From Streptomyces sp. TSRI0281 (GTDB taxonomy: Bacteria > Actinomycetota > Actinomycetes > Streptomycetales > Streptomycetaceae), in assembly GCF_001905125.1 (NCBI RefSeq), contig NZ_LWLE01000011.1:62001-126000 (forward strand): a stretch of 64,000 bases of DNA. The letters are read 5' to 3'. The position numbers and the translations under genes were made by a program. Positions within the stretch are counted from its first letter, which is position 1; each line of letters starts with the position of its first letter. Below the pieces are notes generated by a model, which was given only the letters and a program-made list of their open reading frames with translations, made no database searches and had not been told where the DNA came from. Positions 1 to 7,678 of the stretch are shown here, one piece after another.

Positions 1-1
1 C

Positions 2-49
2 TACACCGGGGCGCAGCTGGAGAACGCGGTGCGGGGCAGCTCCGGCTGA
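2..49 (+). CDS. 3' end of an unidentified gene (partial)
   Basis: Fifteen codons in frame with the window start end in TGA at 47-49 (last residues ENAVRGSSG). A strong palindromic terminator follows 12 bases later, which supports this as the true end of a plus-strand gene converging on the minus-strand gene at 121-390. Too little is present to assign a family. Confidence 0.4.
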   Translation, partial: YTGAQLENAVRGSSG

Positions 50-60
50 TCCACGGCGGC

Positions 61-114
61 GGTGATGCCGAAGGGGCGGTACCCCGGCCGGGGTACCGCC
101 CCTTCGGCATCACC
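61..114. terminator. Bidirectional terminator, 54-bp perfect palindrome
   Basis: Positions 61-87 are the exact reverse complement of 88-114, so the hairpin has 27 paired bases per arm and no fixed loop. It lies between the stop codon at 49 (plus strand) and the stop codon at 121 (minus strand), where a shared terminator for convergent transcripts is expected. It probably also marks the left edge of the cluster. Confidence 0.85.
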
Positions 115-120
115 GGGTGG

Positions 121-390
121 TCACACGCTGAGCACCCGGTCGGTGTTGCGGTAGTAGTCGAATTCCACGGCCTGTCCGTCGAGGGCGATCCGGAGCTCGG
201 CGAGCGAGGCCCGTACGGCGGCGAGCACGGCCGGGACCCGGCAGTTGTCGGCGAGGTAGCCCAGTGTGCGGTAGCTCTCCATGAGGTGGAGCTCCTGCTC
301 GGCGGTCAGGTACTCGGCCGTGGGCTGCCACGGCGTCAGGATCTCGTCCGTCGGGGGTTCAGCCGTGAGCTGTGAGGACTCGTTCGTCAT
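121..390 (-). CDS. Small hypothetical protein, 89 aa
   Basis: An 89-residue acidic protein starting MTNESSQLTA and ending RNTDRVLSV, with no motif or membrane segment that I recognise. Its ATG (388-390) lies 30 bases inside the 3' end of the acyl-AMP ligase gene, so the two are translationally linked and share the transcript that starts beyond 1669. A GGAAGG sequence lies about 12 bases before the ATG. Its position as last gene of the operon suggests an accessory role for the ligase, but no function can be given. Confidence 0.6.
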   Translation of the reverse strand: MTNESSQLTAEPPTDEILTPWQPTAEYLTAEQELHLMESYRTLGYLADNCRVPAVLAAVRASLAELRIALDGQAVEFDYYRNTDRVLSV

Positions 391-1669
391 GAAGTCGTGC
401 CGCCTTCCAGTTCGTTCGGGGCAGGCTGCCCGCCGGGGCGAGCTCCACCTGGGGCCGGATGCCGATCTCGCGCTTGAACTCCTCGGTGACGCGCGCGCAC
501 AGCAGCTGCGCGGCCTCCGCTCCGAGCCCTCCCGCGTCGATCTTGACGTGGATGGTGTCGAGGCCGCGCACGGTGCGGATGGCCGAGTGGAACTCGTTGA
601 CCTCGGCGAAGCCGCGTACGACGTCCTCGATCATGACGGGGGTGATGGAGACGCCCCGGATCTTGCGCATGTCGTCGACGCGCCGCAGGATGCCGCCGTC
701 GTAGAAGTCCCAGGTCCTGCCGCAGCCGCACTCGCCGTACGGCCGCTTGACGACCACGTCCTCGGTCCAGTGCCGGAAGAGCTGGATGCTCTCACGGGCC
801 AGGCCGGTGGTCACCCGGACGCCCTCCTCCCCGTAGCCGACCGGCTGGAGGGTCTCGGGGTGCAGCACCTCGTCGTAGCAGGAGGGCTCGTTGATGTGGC
901 AGGCTCCGCGCCGCTGCGGGCACTCGAACATGAAGACCCCGCCGAACTCGGTGGTGCCGGCCGCGTTGAAGACGCGGGCGCCGAACGCCTCCTCGATGGT
1001 CCGGGTGGTGAAGTCGGAACGCGGTTCGGCGCCGGCGAGCATCACCTGGACGTTCGCGTCGCGGGCGAGGTCGATGCCCATGTCGCGGGCGGTCTCGATC
1101 AGCCGCATCGCATAGCTCGGGGTGAGGCCGAGCACTTCGATCCGGTAGTCGACCAGCAGCCGCACGACGGTCTTCGAATCGAGGCCGCCGGCGGGAACGA
1201 CGGTGCAGCCCATACGCTCCAGCGCGTAGTGCATCCCCCAGAACCCGGCGAAGAGGCCGTAGCCGAAGGCCACCAGTCCCCTGTGGTTCGGGCGCACCCC
1301 GTTGGCGTGCAGCGCGGTGCAGAAGGTGTCCACGCACCAGGCCCAGTCGCGTTCGGTGTCGAACGTGCGGATGGGCGGGTTGCCGCTGGTGCCGCTGGTC
1401 TGGTGGTGGCGCACTCCGCGTGAGGGGTCCAGCGAGGGCCAGGTGCCGTACGGGGGCGCGACCGCCTCGGCGGCCAGCAGGTCCTTCTTGTACAGCAGCG
1501 GCATCCGCGCCGCGTAGTCCTGCGGGGAATCGATGCCGTCGGGTATACGTCCGTTCCAGAACGGTGAGTTCCGCTTGGCGTGGTCGAGTGCCTGCCGGAG
1601 CCTGCGCCATTGCCATGCCTCTAGTTGCGGGCGGGGCATGGTCTCCGCCCTACTGTTCCAGTACGTCAC
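359..1669 (-). CDS. PaaK-like acyl-AMP/CoA ligase
   Basis: Adenylate-forming enzyme of the phenylacetate-CoA ligase family, about 436 aa, expected to activate an aromatic carboxylic acid with ATP. Visible motifs are the phosphate loop QTSGTSGNPP, the AAGTTEFGG motif, a CGCGRTWDFYDGG segment typical of PaaK proteins, and the late RRVDDMRKIRGVSI hinge before a C-terminal PaaK domain. I chose GTG at 1669 because GGAGG sits four bases upstream and family members begin near the YWN motif; an ATG at 1699 has no ribosome site. A CATCT-N7-TGC element lies 59 bases upstream. By context (anthranilate synthase next door) the substrate may be anthranilate or a hydroxylated derivative; this is inference. 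Confidence 0.85.
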   Translation of the reverse strand: MTYWNSRAETMPRPQLEAWQWRRLRQALDHAKRNSPFWNGRIPDGIDSPQDYAARMPLLYKKDLLAAEAVAPPYGTWPSLDPSRGVRHHQTSGTSGNPPIRTFDTERDWAWCVDTFCTALHANGVRPNHRGLVAFGYGLFAGFWGMHYALERMGCTVVPAGGLDSKTVVRLLVDYRIEVLGLTPSYAMRLIETARDMGIDLARDANVQVMLAGAEPRSDFTTRTIEEAFGARVFNAAGTTEFGGVFMFECPQRRGACHINEPSCYDEVLHPETLQPVGYGEEGVRVTTGLARESIQLFRHWTEDVVVKRPYGECGCGRTWDFYDGGILRRVDDMRKIRGVSITPVMIEDVVRGFAEVNEFHSAIRTVRGLDTIHVKIDAGGLGAEAAQLLCARVTEEFKREIGIRPQVELAPAGSLPRTNWKAARLHDERVLTAHG

Positions 1670-1727
1670 GACGCCTCCGTTGCACAGTGCCGACACCACT
1701 GACTCTTCTCGTTCGGCGAGGGCCCGG

Positions 1728-1745
1728 CATCTTTGGATGTGCGCA
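1728..1745 (-). promoter_or_regulatory. CAYCT-N7-TGC element, copy A
   Basis: Plus-strand sequence CATCTTTGGATGTGCGCA, 59 bases upstream of the GTG at 1669. It is one of seven copies in the window with identical spacing between CAYCT and TGC, each upstream of a minus-strand gene. Probably an operator or promoter element of a cluster-wide regulator. Confidence 0.6.
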
Positions 1746-1765
1746 CTTGTGTTCGGTGTTCCGTG

Positions 1766-2422
1766 TCACGCCGCCTCGACGTCGGGCAGAACCGCCGTGA
1801 AGGCGCGCACCGCGGAGAGGAAGTTCATGACGATGCGCATGCCGTGCTCGGTGCGGAAGCTCTCCGGGTGGAACTGGACCGACTCGATCGGCAGGTCCCG
1901 GTGCCGCAGGCCCATCACATAACCGTCGTCCGCGGACCGGGCCGTCACCTCCAGGCAGGACGGCACGGTCGTCTCGGGGACGACGAGGGAGTGGTAGCGG
2001 GTGGCCAGGAAGCTGTCGGGCATCCCGGCGAACAGCCCACGCCCGTCGTGCCGGATCCGGCTGGTCTTGCCGTGCATCAGATGGTCGGCCGGCAGCACGC
2101 TCGCCCCGTAGGCGCGGGCGATGGCCTGCTGGCCCAGACACACCCCGAACAGGGGGAGCCTCCCGGCGAACGAGCGGACGATCTCGACGTGCCCGGACAC
2201 GTCCGGGTGCCCCGGTCCCGGGCCCAGCAGAATGCCGTCGGGGCGCAGCAGCGGCACCTCCTCCAGCCGGAGCTTGTCGGAGCGGACCATGATCGGAACC
2301 GCGCCGGCCGACATGAGGTACTGCCGCAGGATGTCGACGAAGCTGTCGAACGCGTCGACCACCAGCACCCGCGGGCGCTCGGTGTCCGGCGCACCAGTCG
2401 GGCCTGCCACATGCAGTTTCAC
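1766..2422 (-). CDS. Glutamine amidotransferase subunit of anthranilate/ADIC synthase
   Basis: A class I glutamine amidotransferase of 218 aa that releases ammonia from glutamine for the partner chorismate enzyme. It shows the oxyanion motif GPGPGHPD, the nucleophile motif GVCLGQQAI (Cys) and the catalytic His-Glu motif VQFHPES. The GTG start at 2422 overlaps the stop of the component I gene by four bases (GTGA), with AAGGAG seven bases upstream, so the two subunits are translationally coupled. Length fits TrpG/PabA. Stand-alone subunits contrast with the fused chorismate enzymes of many phenazine-type pathways. Confidence 0.92.
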   Translation of the reverse strand: MKLHVAGPTGAPDTERPRVLVVDAFDSFVDILRQYLMSAGAVPIMVRSDKLRLEEVPLLRPDGILLGPGPGHPDVSGHVEIVRSFAGRLPLFGVCLGQQAIARAYGASVLPADHLMHGKTSRIRHDGRGLFAGMPDSFLATRYHSLVVPETTVPSCLEVTARSADDGYVMGLRHRDLPIESVQFHPESFRTEHGMRIVMNFLSAVRAFTAVLPDVEAA

Positions 2423-3900
2423 AGCAACTCCTTTCCGGTGACCGCCCAGTAGGCGGCGCTCATCTTGGCCAGCGTCTCGCGCCATTCGCTCTCCGGGCGG
2501 GAGTCGGCGACGATGCCCGCCGAGGCCCTGGTGCGGTAGGCGCCGTCGTGGTGGAACAGGGTGCGGATGCACAGGGCCAGGTTGGTGTAGCCGCCGATGT
2601 CCATCAGGCCGAGGGCGCCCGCGTACAGGCCGCGGCGGCTGCGCTCGACGGACTCGATGATCTCCATGGCACGGATCTTGGGGGTGCCCGTCATCGTGCC
2701 CGCGGGAAAGAGGGCGGCGATGGCGTCGAAGCTGTCCTCGCCCGCCTCGACCCGTGCCTCGACGGTGGAGACGAGGTGCAGTACGTGCGAGTAGCGCTCG
2801 ACGACCAGTTGGTCGGGCACATTCAGGGTGTCGGCCTCGCAGATCCGGCCGATGTCGTTGCGGCAGAGGTCCACGAGCATGGTGTGCTCGGCGATCTCCT
2901 TGGGGTCCTGGGCCAGCGTCCGGGCGGCGGCCTCGTCGTCCGTACCGGTGCGCGGCAGGGTCCCGGCGATGGGCCGCATCATGACCTTGCCGCCCTCGAT
3001 GCGGACGAACAGTTCGGGGCTGGCGCCGATGGTGCAGTGTCCCCCGACGTTCGCCATATACATGTACGGGGACGCGTTGCGCTGCCGCAGCCTGCGGTAG
3101 ACGTCGAGGGGGGCCGCCTCGGAGCGCATCGTCAGCTCGTGCCCGATCTGCACCTGGTAGATGTCGCCGACCGCGATGTGCTCCAGGCACCGCTCCACAT
3201 CGGCCCGGAACAGTTCGGGGTCGCTGTCGTCGGTGACCGTCGCGGGGGGCGGGTCCGCGTCGTCGAAGCACGGCAACTCGGCGTCGGGTTCACGGACCAG
3301 CAGCGCGGCGATCTCCTCCACGTCCAGGGGCGGCCAGTGCTCGGACTCGTGCAGAAGCAGTTCGGTGCCGCCGTCGGTGAGGTCCGTGGTCACGCAGCCC
3401 TGGTGGAGGACCAGATGGATGTCCGGCAGGGCGGAGTTCCGCTCGATGAGGTACGGCAGTTCCTCGACGTAGCGGGCGGTGTCGTAGCCGAAGTAGGCGA
3501 GGAACCCGAAACGGAAGCGCTCCGCCGATCCCTGGGCGTCGAACATGCCCTGGGCGGCGCGCAGAAGCGCCCACAGATCGTCCGTACCGCGCAGTCTCAG
3601 CCCCTGGCCGGAAACGTCGGTGAGCAGCGGCCCGGCCCGTTCCCGCAGCAGCCGGGCAAGAGCGGGCCTGCCCTCGATCCGTACGGCGTCCCCGGTGACC
3701 GAGAGGGACAGCAGGGCGCCGAACCCGGTGAACTGGTACTTGCGGTCGCGCAGCGGTCCGGCCGCGGATTCCAGGAGATACGCCTCGTCGGGGCCGAAGC
3801 GCCCGCAGAGGTTGCGGTACGCGTTCAGCAGGTCGAGAGGAGGCAGACGGCGCGTACGCGTGGTCACGCCGACGCCCACCGCCGGTGCTTGAAGGGTCAT
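2419..3900 (-). CDS. Anthranilate/ADIC synthase component I (chorismate-utilising)
   Basis: A TrpE/PabB-fold enzyme of 493 aa converting chorismate with ammonia to ADIC and possibly on to anthranilate. The C-terminal catalytic half carries ASPELFVRIEGG, RPIAGTLPRTG, LVDLCRNDIGR, VERYSHVLHLVS and PAGTMTGTPKIRAMEI. The PIAGT motif has Ala where aminodeoxychorismate (PABA) synthases have the Lys of PIKGT, which argues for an anthranilate or ADIC synthase. ATG at 3900 has GGGAGG eight bases upstream. It is the third gene of an operon that begins with the iron-sulfur flavoprotein. Whether it stops at ADIC, as described for SgcD of C-1027, cannot be read from the sequence. Confidence 0.9.
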   Translation of the reverse strand: MTLQAPAVGVGVTTRTRRLPPLDLLNAYRNLCGRFGPDEAYLLESAAGPLRDRKYQFTGFGALLSLSVTGDAVRIEGRPALARLLRERAGPLLTDVSGQGLRLRGTDDLWALLRAAQGMFDAQGSAERFRFGFLAYFGYDTARYVEELPYLIERNSALPDIHLVLHQGCVTTDLTDGGTELLLHESEHWPPLDVEEIAALLVREPDAELPCFDDADPPPATVTDDSDPELFRADVERCLEHIAVGDIYQVQIGHELTMRSEAAPLDVYRRLRQRNASPYMYMANVGGHCTIGASPELFVRIEGGKVMMRPIAGTLPRTGTDDEAAARTLAQDPKEIAEHTMLVDLCRNDIGRICEADTLNVPDQLVVERYSHVLHLVSTVEARVEAGEDSFDAIAALFPAGTMTGTPKIRAMEIIESVERSRRGLYAGALGLMDIGGYTNLALCIRTLFHHDGAYRTRASAGIVADSRPESEWRETLAKMSAAYWAVTGKELL

Positions 3901-3916
3901 CGCGTGGTCCTCCCGT

Positions 3917-5341
3917 TCATGTCGTGATCGCGTAGCGGTGCGCGACCTGGCGGGCGGCTCGCACGGCCCCGTCGAGGCCCGACCTGTGGTCGAGGACCCG
4001 GGCGGCCTTCCAGCTGACGAAGGAGCCGGTGTGGGTGACCGGGTCCATGTCGGCGTCGACGGCGATGTCGACGTGGGCTCCCGTGCGTTCGCGCAGCCGG
4101 GCCGCGACGGCGGCCGCCGGGTCCGCCGCACCGGGCAGCAGGTCCATCCGTACGGTGATCCGGTCGCCGTCGGGGCCGCCGTCGACGACGACCTGGTAGC
4201 CCAGGCATCCCCGTACGTCCCCCAGTACGGCGGCTTCGAGCTCCGCGGGGTGCAGGAGGACGTCCCCCAGCGGGATACGGTCGGCGGCGCGCCCGACGAC
4301 CTCGACCACCGGGCCGGGCAGTGCCGCTCCGGGCGGTGCGGGGGTGATGCGGACGAGGTCGCCGGTCCGGTAGCGGATCAGCGGCTTGATGCCGTCGACG
4401 AGCATGGTCAGGACCAGCTCGCCCTCACCGAACTCGCCGCGCGGGGCCCCGGTGTCGGGATCGACCAGCTCCGCCAGGTAGTTGGGCGTGGCCAGGTGGA
4501 GGGCGCCGCTGTCGGCACCGGTCGCGATGCACAGGGCTTCCTGGGAGCCGTACAGGGCGGGGCGGACGACGGCGTGCGGCCACACCGAGGAGACGTTGGC
4601 GGCGAACTCGGGGGTGCAGATCTCGCCGAGGACCAGGAACAGCTTGACGGGGAGGTCCGCCAGGTCGTACCCGTAGTGCCGGGCCGCCTTGGCCAGGCTG
4701 AGGCAGAGGGCCGGCGCACAGACGATGACCTCGACCCCGAGCTCCTCGATGAGACGCAGGGCCTTGCGGAAACCGACCCTGGGGGACTCCGGCCAGATCT
4801 TGACGTGGCAGGCGCCGAGCGAGGCGGCGACGTCGGTGAACACATCACCGAACGCGTACAGCTCCGAGGGCCCCATGAGCCCCACCACGGGCATGCGGTC
4901 GCCGAAGTGCGCGCGGAACAGGCGCCGCCAGGACTCCTCGACGGAGGCGTTGGAGGTGACGATGTCCACCGCGCCGCGCGGGCACGGAGTGGCGGCCCCG
5001 GTGGTGCCGTTGGTCTCGTAATAGATGCTCGCCGCGGAGAGCGGACCGCTGAGCACGTCGTACATCTCGCGTCGCAGGTCGTCCTTGGTGGTGAAAGGGA
5101 GCGTGTTCAACGTGTCGGGGGTCACGGCCGTGACATCGGTTCCGGCCAGGTGGCGCCGGTAGAACGGAGAGCGTTCGGTGACGTGGTGAAGCACTGTGGT
5201 CAGCCGCCGGGCGCGCCAGTCGGCCAGCTCCCGCGGTGACAGGGCGCCGTCGTGGAAGGCCCGGCTGACGCGGCGGTAGTCGGTGAGGAAGTCCTGGAGG
5301 TCCGCGTCGGCCGGGGCGCAGGGCAGGGCCGGCGCGCTCAC
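3917..5341 (-). CDS. Second PaaK-like adenylate-forming enzyme
   Basis: About 474 aa, distantly related to phenylacetate-CoA ligases. It has the loop ETNGTTGAATPCPRG, ALYGSQEALC at the position of the YG(x)TE motif, a LIRYRTGDLVRI motif and VEVVGRAADRIPLGDVLLHP in the hinge region. It lacks the Cys-rich CxCGR segment of the ligase at 359-1669, so the two are not recent duplicates. GTG at 5341 overlaps the preceding stop as GTGA; an in-frame GTG at 5353 is an alternative. It lies between the iron-sulfur flavoprotein and anthranilate synthase genes, so it likely activates a chorismate-derived aryl acid or amino acid. The product could be a CoA thioester, an adenylate or a carrier-bound acyl group. 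Confidence 0.8.
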   Translation of the reverse strand: MSAPALPCAPADADLQDFLTDYRRVSRAFHDGALSPRELADWRARRLTTVLHHVTERSPFYRRHLAGTDVTAVTPDTLNTLPFTTKDDLRREMYDVLSGPLSAASIYYETNGTTGAATPCPRGAVDIVTSNASVEESWRRLFRAHFGDRMPVVGLMGPSELYAFGDVFTDVAASLGACHVKIWPESPRVGFRKALRLIEELGVEVIVCAPALCLSLAKAARHYGYDLADLPVKLFLVLGEICTPEFAANVSSVWPHAVVRPALYGSQEALCIATGADSGALHLATPNYLAELVDPDTGAPRGEFGEGELVLTMLVDGIKPLIRYRTGDLVRITPAPPGAALPGPVVEVVGRAADRIPLGDVLLHPAELEAAVLGDVRGCLGYQVVVDGGPDGDRITVRMDLLPGAADPAAAVAARLRERTGAHVDIAVDADMDPVTHTGSFVSWKAARVLDHRSGLDGAVRAARQVAHRYAITT

Positions 5342-6102
5342 TGGCGGGCCCACACGTCGTCGGCGAGTTCCCGGACCGTCTCATCCACAGCCGTCGCGTC
5401 CACAGCCGTCGCGTCCACGACCGCCTCGTCCGCGGCGGGAGGGGCCGTCTCGTTCAGGGCGAGCCCGATGCGCTCGTTGACCTCGCGGGCGGCGAGCAGG
5501 TTGTCACGTCCGGTCAGGGTGCGGTGCTCGTCGAGCAGTTCCATCATGTCGGTCATCCGGTCGATCAGGCGCTGGACGTTGGTGAGCCCCTCGTCGTCCT
5601 TGAGCGCGTCTCCCCGGTGCAGCGCGTGGACCGTGGCGGGGAATCCGCTCCCGACCACGATCATGCGGTTGAGCAGCGCGTTCACCGTCAGCTGGGCCCA
5701 CACCTCGCCGGCGCTGTAACGGCGGGCCACGGAGATGATGCCCGCGACCTTGTTGCTCAGCGGCCGGTCGAAACGCAGGTATCCGACACCGGCCCGCTCG
5801 ATGAAGGTCTGCATCAGGCTGGCCGTCCCGAAGCCGTGGACGGGAGCGGCGAAGACGATGCCGTCGGCCTCGACCATCTTCCTGATCACGCCGGGCACCC
5901 CGTCCTCCAGGGCGCACGGGACCGGGCGGTCGTTGCAGTCACCGCACGGCCCGCAGCGCGACATCTGGATGTTCCGCAGGTCGACGGTCTCCCACTCGAC
6001 TCCCCGCGCCGCGGCGACCGCCGCGGCATGGCGCAGGACATCGCTGGTGTTGCCGTCCCGTTCCGATCCGTTGATCGCGAGGATCTTGAGTGGTGTGGTC
6101 AC
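5338..6102 (-). CDS. Iron-sulfur flavoprotein / FMN oxidoreductase (SgcG-type candidate)
   Basis: A flavodoxin-fold protein of 254 aa with the FMN loop LAINGSERDGNTSD and a compact cysteine cluster C50-x2-C53-x2-C56-x6-C63, the signature of iron-sulfur flavoproteins. Later motifs FAAPVHGFGTASLMQ and NKVAGIISV fit NADPH-dependent FMN reductases. Start GTG 6102 has AAGGAG seven bases upstream. It is the first gene of the operon with anthranilate/ADIC synthase. In C-1027 biosynthesis the analogous enzyme SgcG oxidises ADIC to 3-enolpyruvoylanthranilate, so the same reaction is a reasonable hypothesis here. The C-terminus carries a small in-frame repeat (AVDATAVDATAVDET) from a 15-base duplication. 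Confidence 0.8.
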   Translation of the reverse strand: MTTPLKILAINGSERDGNTSDVLRHAAAVAAARGVEWETVDLRNIQMSRCGPCGDCNDRPVPCALEDGVPGVIRKMVEADGIVFAAPVHGFGTASLMQTFIERAGVGYLRFDRPLSNKVAGIISVARRYSAGEVWAQLTVNALLNRMIVVGSGFPATVHALHRGDALKDDEGLTNVQRLIDRMTDMMELLDEHRTLTGRDNLLAAREVNERIGLALNETAPPAADEAVVDATAVDATAVDETVRELADDVWARQ

Positions 6103-6211
6103 GGGATGTCTCCTTCGCTGGATACGGCTGCGGGCACCGGGTCCGCCGTACTTCGGGTCGCTGCTACTTCGGCGACTCCCCGAAATCGTCGCGTCTGCGG
6201 GTATGGGGAGG

Positions 6212-6229
6212 CATCTCTTGGAATGCTGT
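6212..6229 (-). promoter_or_regulatory. CAYCT-N7-TGC element, copy B
   Basis: Sequence CATCTCTTGGAATGCTGT on the plus strand, 110 bases upstream of the GTG at 6102. It precedes the operon of iron-sulfur flavoprotein, ligase and anthranilate synthase subunits. Confidence 0.6.
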
Positions 6230-6244
6230 GCAAAAGGGGGCGAC

Positions 6245-6394
6245 CGCGTGAAGGTCACGTACCGGATGTGCGGTACGGGAGGCGGTGCGGAGGCGGTACG
6301 CGACGCGGTGCGGGGGCAGTGCGGGACGCAGTGCGGGGGCGGCACGCGACGCAGTACGCGACGCGGCGGCGGCGTCGGCCGGGACGGCTGAGCG
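6245..6394. repeat. GC-rich degenerate repeat tract
   Basis: Intergenic DNA between the P450 stop (6395) and element B contains several imperfect copies of a GCGACGCGGTGCGG/GCGGGACGCAGTGCGG-like unit. No convincing gene or simple hairpin is visible, and the function is unknown. Confidence 0.4.
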
Positions 6395-7630
6395 TCAGGT
6401 GCCGACGGTGAGCGTGAAGGTGTCCAGCCCGCGCACGACCCACCGGTCGCGGTAGACGGGGGCCTCGACGGCGGCGATCCCCGGGAAGCGGCGCAGCAGG
6501 GCCGGCAGGGCGATCTTCGCCTCCAGGCGGGCGAGGGGGGCGCCCAGGCAGAAGTGACCGCCCGCGCCGAAGCTCAGCGGCTGGGCCTGGGGCCGGTCCG
6601 GGTCGAAGCGGTCCGGGCGGTCGAAGCGCCCGGGGTCGCGGTTGGCGGCGGCCAGGATGAGCACGACCTTGGTGCCCGCCGGAACGGGTTCGCCCAGGAG
6701 TTCGGTGTCGGCGACGGCCCATCGGCTGGTGACGTGCACGGGCGGCTCGTACCGCAGGATCTCCTCGGTGTACCGCTCGGCGGCCTCCGGTTCGCCCGCA
6801 CGCAGCCGGGCGGCGTGCGCGGGGTGCTCCAGGGCGAGCATCACACCGTGGCTGATGAGGAAGCTCGTCGTCTCGAACCCGGCGGTCAGCAGCACCATCA
6901 TGTTGCCCATGAGCTCGCCGTGGCTGAGCCGGCCGGGATCGCCGTGGTGGACGCTCGCGAGGAGGGTGACCAGGTCGTCGGCCGGGTGGCGGCGGCGGTG
7001 TTCGACGAGTTCGGCGAAGTAGCCGCTCAGTTCGTCCATCGCGGCGTCCGCCCGGTGCAGCGCCCCGGGATCGGTGTTGCCGTCGGTGGAGACCGCGATG
7101 GCCGAGGCCATGTCGCGGAACCAGACCTGGTCCTTCTCGGGGAAGCCGAGCATCGTGCTGATGACGGCGATGGGCAGCCGGGAGGCGAACTCCGCGACGA
7201 CATCCACCGGCGCTCCGTCGCGGCCCAGGCGGGCCATGCGCTCCAGCAGCCGGTCGGCCATCTCCTCGATCACGGTGTCCAGTTGCCGCACCCGCGGCGG
7301 GGTGAAGGCGAAGCTGACGAGACCCCGCTGGCGGCTGTGGGCGGCCGCGTTGCTGTAGAGCATGGAGTCGGTGAAACCGCGGAGCGAGGAGTGGGCGCGC
7401 CAGCCGGGCCGCGCCACGTCGTAGGCGGCGCCGTCCTGGACGTGGAGCAGCGGATCGCGCAGGGCGCGGGCGCAGGCGTCGTAGCCGACGACGACGAGCC
7501 GGTCCTTCCGGAGCCAGGCCCGGTCCCCGTGCCCCCGGATCGCCTCGTAGAGCGGGTACGGGTCCTGGCGGCCCTGGGCAGTGCCCAGGGCGCCGAACGC
7601 CTCCGTGAGTTCGAGAACCGGCACGGCCAT
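6395..7630 (-). CDS. Cytochrome P450
   Basis: A soluble class I bacterial P450 of 411 aa. The I-helix motif is LLTAGFETTS, the ExxR motif lies in ERYTEEILRYEPP, and the haem loop is SFGAGGHFCLGAPLARLEA with the Cys thiolate. ATG 7630 has GAGGAG eight bases upstream. It follows the methyltransferase gene by 48 bases and probably shares its transcript from element C. The substrate is unknown; ring or side-chain hydroxylation of the cluster product is likely. No ferredoxin or ferredoxin reductase gene is visible in the window, so electrons must come from elsewhere. Confidence 0.92.
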   Translation of the reverse strand: MAVPVLELTEAFGALGTAQGRQDPYPLYEAIRGHGDRAWLRKDRLVVVGYDACARALRDPLLHVQDGAAYDVARPGWRAHSSLRGFTDSMLYSNAAAHSRQRGLVSFAFTPPRVRQLDTVIEEMADRLLERMARLGRDGAPVDVVAEFASRLPIAVISTMLGFPEKDQVWFRDMASAIAVSTDGNTDPGALHRADAAMDELSGYFAELVEHRRRHPADDLVTLLASVHHGDPGRLSHGELMGNMMVLLTAGFETTSFLISHGVMLALEHPAHAARLRAGEPEAAERYTEEILRYEPPVHVTSRWAVADTELLGEPVPAGTKVVLILAAANRDPGRFDRPDRFDPDRPQAQPLSFGAGGHFCLGAPLARLEAKIALPALLRRFPGIAAVEAPVYRDRWVVRGLDTFTLTVGT

Positions 7631-7678
7631 GGGGGCGTCTCCTCGCGGTACGTGTTCCTGGTTTCGGCCGACGGCCGG

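Noticed and set aside
2419..3900. Component I as aminodeoxychorismate (PABA) synthase
   Set aside because: The diagnostic motif is PIAGT; PABA synthases have PIKGT with the nucleophilic Lys. Anthranilate/ADIC synthase fits better.
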